From contig NC_090186.1 of NCBI RefSeq assembly GCF_024679245.1, positions 31,489,946-31,553,945 of the forward strand: 64,000 nucleotides of DNA, given 5' to 3'. Source of the stretch: Pseudorasbora parva (Eukaryota; Chordata; Actinopteri; Cypriniformes; Gobionidae). Below the pieces are notes generated by a model, which was not told the DNA's origin, did no database searches, and was given only the letters and a program-made list of their open reading frames with translations. The position numbers were made by a program, and so were the translations under genes. Positions 1 through 64,000 of the stretch are shown piece by piece (the first letter of the stretch is position 1; every line of letters starts with the position of its first letter).

Positions 1-57033
<57,033 letters not shown>

Positions 57034-60000
57034 CTGCAGAAACACAATTATTTGCTGTTAGAGGCAAAAAATAAGCTGCTGGATCATTGTCAAATGACCT
57101 CATAGATTGAAAGATAAAAACAGTTCTGTTTTGTCCACACAGATGCTAAATATTTATATTGGCAGCCAGTGGCGGAAGTCTAGGATCAAGGGTTACAGTT
57201 GAACTGGGGTGACGGGAAGCTCCCTGTTCTGTGTAAGAAGGTTTTCTGAGACCTAGACAGGTCACAAAGGTGCAGTGACTGAGAAATCACATACATAGTG
57301 GCCAAAAAGTCTGAGAACACTTTTAAAATTAGTTTTTTTTAAAATTTATTTGAAATCTTATACTACATTTGTGTGGCTTGTTACAACTACAAGACCAGAA
57401 TAAGGTACAGATAAACTGTTTTGTAATACAAGGCAATAACACATTTTAATTTGTTTAACTGTGCATTCCAAGTATAGAATTAATTAGCGTAGCATGCTGT
57501 GGTAGGTAACCCTGCTGGGTCTAACAGGCAGTGGCTCTTTTCTGAAAGACCAGCCTGTTCTCATTATGTTCCCATCAGCTGCTCTCATTCATAATCGGAA
57601 AGACCTTATAACTCAGGTATGCTCTTCTGTCAGCAATGAGAGAGTCTGGCGTGAGGTCATTGTGCTGCGGTTGCCTGTGTCAGTGTGCAAGGCCAATGAC
57701 TTTGTTTGCCATTTCTAAACTCATGTTGTCTCTGCTTTCCAGCTTTCTTTCTTTGTACAAAGTTCGATGAGCTGTAAAACTGTTAAACATGTTTTTTTTT
57801 TCCAAGGAAGCGTGAAAGATAACTATAATGGTGCCAAGACGACAGCCTGTACTGAACTTAACAAATTACACACAACATTCATACACATTGTAATCAGACA
57901 ATAAAATAGTCACATTAGTTTGAGTCTTGTGTAAAAAGCAGGGAGAATTTCAAACAAATAGCCTATAAAAGGGAAGCTTTTCCCAAACCACTCAGTAAAT
58001 ATATCCCCTTTGAACCAATTCAAAAGCATTTTACATTGAAGAAGTCAGAAAGTGCATTAGAATCCAAAAACTACAAATTTCTTGACACAAAAATTATAGG
58101 GGCTGTGCAAGAGGGACTCTGAGATCATTTTGATGCATTCCCCATATCTAAAGCGTCTCTGAAGTGTATTTTGTTTTTGTATATATTACCATTTTCAGCA
58201 AATAAAAATGTATGAGTGAATTTCTATGGTTTGCTTTTAGTTTATGTGAACAAAGAAAAACACTGTATAAACAAATACTTGCAGAACTTAAATCTCCCTC
58301 AAGAGCGATTGTTTCAGAGAGCCCATATTTTGGCAGTGTGAAAAACCCTTGAAGTTTAGAAAAAGAACATTCAGGCGATCAAAGCCGTGTTTAAGAGTAA
58401 CAGGATAGTAATTTTGACTGCTGTGCATGCTGAACTGGCTTTCAAGGGAATGCTTTCATGAATGGAAAAGTTTACACAGTCCTGGGACGTTTTTCTCGAT
58501 TAAAGAGTTTTATCTTCGCAGCCTGGGCACTGGTCTTCTTTACCTCTCCTCTGACCTAAAAGCGGCATCACAGTTAAGAGAAGCCGGGTCAAAAAGTACA
58601 TGGAAACATAAAAAAAGCAAAAAGATAAATGGTAACATGCTGTGCTGTGAGGGTTCTTAAATGCCAGTTGCATTAGAATATCTTTGAAAAGGAAAAAATT
58701 AATTTAGGAAAACATTTAGAAGGATGGTAAAAAATAAATAAGTGTTGCATTTAAGACTGTGGTGCATAAAAGAGAGGAAAAACCTTAGAATTTACGAACA
58801 GAAATTAATGATGATAAAAATAAAGATGAAGTAATTTATGTATTTGAGCTATTTGATTTTTGGTCAGCTTAGATCAATAAAAGTCAAAACATTTTCTCAT
58901 GAATAACTAAAACATAAAACATGAAACTAACATAAAACGGCTCTGCAACTTTCTAACCTGAGACAGATGAATACATTTCAACAGGATAAAAAATTCGAGG
59001 TGGCAAAGTCTCACAAAGTGAGGCTATTAAACCAATATCCCTAGAAATGCTGTCCCTATGCTCTCTGCCTTTTATTTTTATTATTAAGCTCATTTTTATT
59101 ATTAAGCTTAGTTTACCTTACTAAAGGCCAAGTCACTTCAGCTTGTCAATCTAAAGGAGAAACCTTAAAAAGAGATGGATGGAGTCTGGGAAACCACTGT
59201 TGTGGAAGTTGAGTTACTAACCCTCCACCACATCTCTCCTGCCAAAGACCAGAGAGTTTATATAGATGTGGAAGCAATCATAGTAACAGCCCTGAACATT
59301 TGTTTTTATCCCTTTTATTCCAGCAATCAGGAGGATCTGAATCAAAGTCACTATGTACTATGTAAATTAATTATTAAGAGCATCAGATGCTGTTTATGCT
59401 CCAGGGATAAACATGTTGTATTTATTACGGAGCACTGACCACAATGACAATACTATGATGCCAGTGTAGATCATTTAAATTACTGTTTCATTGCCGTGGC
59501 ACATTTATGAGATCATCCTCTCTTTTTTAATGTTCACATAAAAGTCTTTCCATAGCCATTTTCTTTAAATCTCATTTTGTTGTCAGATTCAAGATGAGAC
59601 ATTTGATTACCATATTTAGTGTTTCCTATTGTGTTTGTACTGAATTTCCTCCTCTCTTTTTTTGCCCTAAAAATGTATGGGGACTTGGATACTTCAGGAA
59701 ACATTGCCGCCAACAGCCAATCAAATTTCAGCAGCTAATAACAGCAAATCCGAATAGCCTACCGTTATGAAAATCGATATATATTTGTACATTGTGTAAA
59801 AACACAGGATAAGGACTTTTAAGCCTAATGTTTTTCTATCCCTTTCCATCACTCTGAATGAATGCATAGAACTAAATAATTTGTATAACTTTATAATTTG
59901 TATACTGCTCTCCATTTAAATTGAAAATACAATTGTATGTTTTTGTCACAATAATGGGCCTCGAGATAAATGATTCAGACAAAGTTCAGAGCTGCTGACA

Positions 60001-61326
60001 TTCATTTAAAAATGTCCTGCCCATGAATTACATCTAAATTTAAACCACATCATAAGGAATGTTTGAAATTGGTCATTGGTGCTTGGACCCCGGTGATTGC
60101 CACTTGTGGCTATATTTATACGTTGTAGTTACATGAGTCAGCAATCGAGTCCAAAATTAACCAAGGAACATAATGAATACACAAAATTACTAACAGAATT
60201 AACATTATAAACTGTTAAACATGTGGAGGAAATAACAGTAATAAAATGTATTAAAAAATCCACTGACAGAAAATATGTTACACAGACTCCTCTAGGAACA
60301 GCAGTATTTCACTGATGCAGGATAATCATTTCAAATGCTTTAGCATCTTGCCAGGAAACTACCAAAACAGTAAGCCTTTGTAAGAAAGGGAAAAAAGATG
60401 ACTGATGAAAAAGAACAGTTCAATATGTGCTAGGGTTGCCTCTACATCACAACGACCAGTGTTCAGGACAAAGTCACAAAACTCCACACTCCTGCCCTAA
60501 AGTTGATAGACAAATGATGTCAATATTTATTTGTGAAAGAAACATGGAAGGAGGTGAATGGAAGGAGGTGAATTTGTGGGTTCCTAACAAGTCAAGATAA
60601 GGAAGAAATTGCTATTATATTAAGTAGGTATGTCGGATTTCAGCTGACTAGTTGATTAACCGATAATGCTGCTGCTAGTCGACTTGGAAATACTAGTAAT
60701 TTACAATTTCCTGCACATTTAATGTTTTGCTACGTTTAAATGACTGGAGTGTAAAAATAAACGAAATCCACATTGCTCTCAGCAAACCATTGAGTGATTC
60801 ATAGTCTTACATGCTGAAACATCTATAGCCTGGAGTATGGAGACAAAAATATTGCAATTTAGCTGACATTGAAGCCATCAAAGACAATATTTACAAAGTC
60901 TGTGTTAATGAAATAGAACAGAAGCAAGCTATTGCTGACAACTTCAGAATGCAAGAACTACACTTAATTCAGGGGTCTAAATCTCTGCTTCTAATTTAGG
61001 CCAGTAGCATGATTGGTTTGGCCTTGGGCATATGTCATTGGCTAAGGGAGGCTCAGGGTTTACAGTAGGAGCTCTCTGGAGGAGTGTCCAAAAATTGATT
61101 GACACCTTTGAATGGCTGTTGATGCGACAGCACCCCATAAAACTGTCGAAACAGGCCAAGATGTTTCTCTCAGTATGTGACTGCAGCTGCCACCAGCACA
61201 ACAAAATACTTCAAATAATCAGAACTTAAGGATGTACAAAACTTAAATGGTTTGTATTGAATATCAAATAACTCTTATATAAGCCATTATTCCTCCCAAA
61301 ATACATAATCAGTCACCATACAACTA

Positions 61327-61840
61327 CACTGTGTTCCGAATTATTATGCAAGTGATTTCAGTACAATAAATTCAGATTTTTTTTTTTTTTTCAAAAGAAA
61401 TTGTTTTTTTTTTTTTTTTTTTTTTTTTAGATAACTGGTATCCATCTCAGACAGGTTTGTTTGAGTAAATGGATATCCTACTTAAATAAGTTGTTTTACA
61501 TCATTAAGCAAGTTCTTTATGATGGGGAGGAAGAAAGATCTTTCTGAAGATGAAAGGCATGAAATGATGCAATGTTACCCAAAAGGCATTAAAAAATCTA
61601 ATATTGTGTGACAACTGAATGGATAACTTGTGAGTAATTTACAGCAAAAAAGAACTCGGAAAGGCTTATAAAGGAAAGTTTGTTTCAAAATTATAGCTAT
61701 AAAAAGCCAGGTATTTGAAGCTGGTGTCTCTGGAGTCTCAAGAACCTCTCCATACAGGCTGGCAGTTGTGCGTAAAGTTGCATTTCAGCCACCTCTAACC
61801 AATGCTCGCAAAGAGAAATGTTTACAGTGGGTGTAGAAAT
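61327..61840 (+). mobile_element. Tc1-type transposon remnant
   Basis: Starts CACTGTGTTCCGAATTATTA, a Tc1-type end. An ATG at 61522 opens MGRKKDLSEDERHEMM, like the start of the Tc1 transposase DNA-binding region, but a stop follows after 29 codons. The rest is degraded and the 3' end was not found. Confidence 0.6.
61377..61428. repeat. poly-T runs
   Basis: Two T runs separated by CAAAAGAAATTG inside the Tc1 remnant. Confidence 0.9.
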
Positions 61841-62378
61841 ACACAAAGACAATTTAGAAATACACAACATTTTTAAATAGTTTCAATCACTGACAAATGA
61901 TAGATGGATTTCTGGATGGTTAGTGAGTGGCCAAAAGAAATGTATACTTTTATTAAACAAAGATTAAGTTGATCTAAAGTGACAGTAAATATCTATTTAA
62001 TTTTAAAAATGTTTAAATAAATAAACCGTTTGTCCTGCTGATGCAAGTAAATTTTGTTAAGAGGTCGCACTGGTGCCACCACCACAATGCCCAACTGATA
62101 AGAGCTGCCATTTCTGTTATATCAAACAGCAAACAAAAGCAGAACGGAACCAAAATGGCAAATATCAAAAACCACTAGGCCAGTGTTATATACAAACCCG
62201 ATTCAAAAAAGTTGGGATACTGTACAAATTGTGAATAAAAAAATAATGCAATAATTTACAATTCTCAAAAAATTATATTTTATCCACAATAGAAGATAAC
62301 ATCAAATGTTGAAAGTAAGACATTTTGACGTTTTATGCCAAAGATTAGCTTATTTTGGTTTTTATAAGAGCTACACAT

Positions 62379-62844
62379 TAGGGCTGTGCGATATTGAAGA
62401 AATATGCGATATGCAATATCTTATTATTAAATAATGCAATATTCGATACGATATTGCTATTAGTGAGTAAAATCTATTTCAATTATGAAAGCATTTGTGT
62501 TTCACATTCTCTTCTAAACAACTTCTAAAAGTGATTAGCAGTGTTTTAGCAAACATTTATGTCACAAATCGTTCACATTTCGGTGTGTGTATGTGTTTCA
62601 GATAGCGCGAGACTGTAAGTTATTGTTTTTCACAAATTATTATGTTTAATAACTCTTTTTAATATCAAGCAAGTCCCATAAGTAACAGTCATATGCCCAG
62701 CCTATTCTCTGCTTTATGTGTCGACCTAAAACTGACACTTTTCACAATGTTGAAGTAGCCTATTAAAATAATTCAGATATTGCATACCGTTGCGATACGT
62801 ACATTTGCGATATTTCGATAATTTTGATATATTGTACAGCCCTA
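62379..62844. mobile_element. nested hAT MITE, 466 bp, perfect 8-bp duplication
   Basis: Ends TAGGGCTGTGCGATAT and (reverse complement) TAGGGCTGTACAATAT, flanked by CTACACAT at 62371-62378 and 62845-62852. The interior is full of CGATAT motifs and has no gene. Confidence 0.85.
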
Positions 62845-62910
62845 CTACACATTACAAAAAAGTTAGGACAGGTAGTAATAAGAAGCCAGAAAAGTGAAAT
62901 GTACATTTAA

Positions 62911-63409
62911 AGGTACCATGTGTAAAAATTAAGGTAAAAATATCCAAAAATTGACCAACACACATCAAAAGAATGAGAAGAAATAAGGGCGATGATGTCA
63001 TTAAAAAAATGTCAAGTTATAGTGCTGCAGAGATATCAACCTTAATTAGCATTAGCATTACTAGCCCCGGCCCGACAGGTATCGTAATACCAGTCTCGGC
63101 CATGGGAGGCGGTATGCGGGCAACATAACCACCAGCCAACCTGGCGTACTTGAACCTGATGTCAATCATGTGGAAAGTACAGCCCACTACTTCATTTCAG
63201 TTCAGGGAAGAGAGTGGACGGATGGCCAAAGCCCTTGGCCCCTTAAATGTATCTGATATGATAAAAATAGCTGTTTTTACCTGACCGGAAAAAGCGGAAG
63301 TGCGGGCGCCCAGCGACTATGTCCTGTCCCGTCATAATAAAAGTCCCGGTACTCGCGAGCCGTTTAGAATAGGCGCCCTCCAGTGGAAGAAAAGTTGCAT
63401 AGTGCACCT
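62911..63409. mobile_element. nested TTAA-flanked element, 499 bp
   Basis: Flanked by TTAA at 62907-62910 and 63410-63413; ends AGGTACCATGTGTAA and (reverse complement) AGGTGCACTATGCAA. The matching stretch of the Tc1 copy at about 24330 is uninterrupted (GTACATATAAGGAACAGC), which fixes the insertion point. GC-rich interior, no open gene. Confidence 0.8.
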
Positions 63410-63513
63410 TTAAGGAACAGCTGGAAGACCATTTGCAACTTATTAGGTCAATTGGCAACCTGATTGGGTATAAAAAGAGCCTCTCAGAGTGGCAGTGTCT
63501 TTTAGAAGTCAAG

Positions 63514-64000
63514 ATGGGCAGAGGATCACCAATTCCTCCAATGCTGTGGCGAAAAATAGTGGAGCAATATCAGAAAGGAATTTCTCAGAGAAAAATTGCA
63601 AAGAGTTAAACTCAAGTAACTTATCATTCACTGCAGTGCATAATATCATCCAAAGATTCAGAGAAACTGGAAAAATCTATGTGTGTCAAGGCCAGAAAAC
63701 CATACTGGATGCCTGTGATCTTCAGACCCTTAGACGGCACTGCTTCACAAACAGGAATGCTACTGTAATGGAAATCACAACATGGGCTCAGGAATACTTC
63801 CAAAAAACATTGCCGGTGAACATAATCCCACGTGCCATTCACTGTTTCAGGCTAAAACTCTATAGGTCAAAAAAGAAGCCATATCTAGACATGATCCAGA
63901 AGCGCAGGCATTTTCTCTGGGCCAAGGTTCATTTAAAATGGACTGTGGCAAAGTGGAAACTGTTCTGTGGTCAGACAAATCAAAATTTGCTTTTGGAAAA
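63514..64000 (+). pseudogene. Tc1-type transposase, early stop, incomplete at window edge
   Basis: Opens MGRGSPIPPMLWRKIVEQY, a Tc1 helix-turn-helix start. TAA at 63607-63609 breaks the frame after 31 codons, and later pieces (HNIIQRFRETGK, RRHCFTNRNATVMEI, KRRHFLWAK) lie in shifted frames. It would encode a DNA-cutting DDE transposase if intact; as seen it is dead. The catalytic half is partly beyond base 64000. Confidence 0.8.

Larger units (their letters stand above)
57034..64000. other. first intron of hmcn1, running past the window edge
   Basis: At least 6.97 kb with no hmcn1 exon. 57034 to about 61320 is AT-rich with no recognisable gene; 60640-60725 may be a hAT scrap (GACTAGTTGATTAACCG). 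Transposons fill the right end. Confidence 0.65.
62193..64000 (+). mobile_element. Tc1-type transposon with two nested insertions, runs off the window
   Basis: The left end CAAACCCGATTCAAAAAAGT is preceded by TA (62191-62192). It is the same family as 24084-24869. The element is interrupted by a hAT MITE (62379-62844) and a TTAA element (62911-63409), then continues into a transposase gene cut by base 64000. Confidence 0.82.

Overview
The window is vertebrate nuclear DNA from a bony fish, most likely a cyprinid (zebrafish or carp family). It is AT-rich, has short exons in long introns with GT..AG borders, and is packed with cut-and-paste DNA transposons (Tc1, hAT, TTAA-target elements), a tRNA-derived SINE relic, LINE pieces and long TA, CA and GA microsatellites. 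Species is inferred from gene and repeat style only.

One gene fills the window: hemicentin-1 (hmcn1), on the minus strand, read from high to low coordinates. I traced 67 consecutive exons with compatible phases, about 10.2 kb of coding sequence or roughly 3,400 codons. Both ends lie outside. The first exon (signal peptide and the DxTGS metal site of the VWA domain) must be beyond 64000. The remaining Ig repeats and the thrombospondin, nidogen G2F and EGF-like tail lie to the left of base 1.

Layout: 57033-50290 encodes the rest of the VWA domain. 50181-45694 encodes the hemicentin-specific linker region. 45570 down to 1 encodes Ig domains 1 to 33, the last one cut by the window edge. Every complete Ig module is a multiple of three bases and is bounded by phase-1 introns. 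Most modules also carry one internal intron, whose phase varies. Five complete modules (Ig2, 9, 13, 14, 21) are single exons.

The first ten or so introns (right half) are long and full of transposons. Ig9 to Ig33 (21.7 kb to 1) are compact. Notable insertions are: several elements flanked by TTAA, one carrying a broken THAP domain; a Tc1 element at the right edge with a hAT element and a TTAA element nested inside; a Tc1 deletion derivative of the same family at 24.1-24.9 kb; a hAT element at 7.5-8.3 kb with a perfect 8-bp duplication; and several foldback or hairpin repeats. No second host gene, tRNA, rRNA or CRISPR array is supported. I see no convincing undescribed molecular system. The most unusual items are the THAP-bearing nested element, the 39-bp-arm hairpin at 26 kb, and a microsatellite that forms the 3' splice-site tract of a VWA exon.
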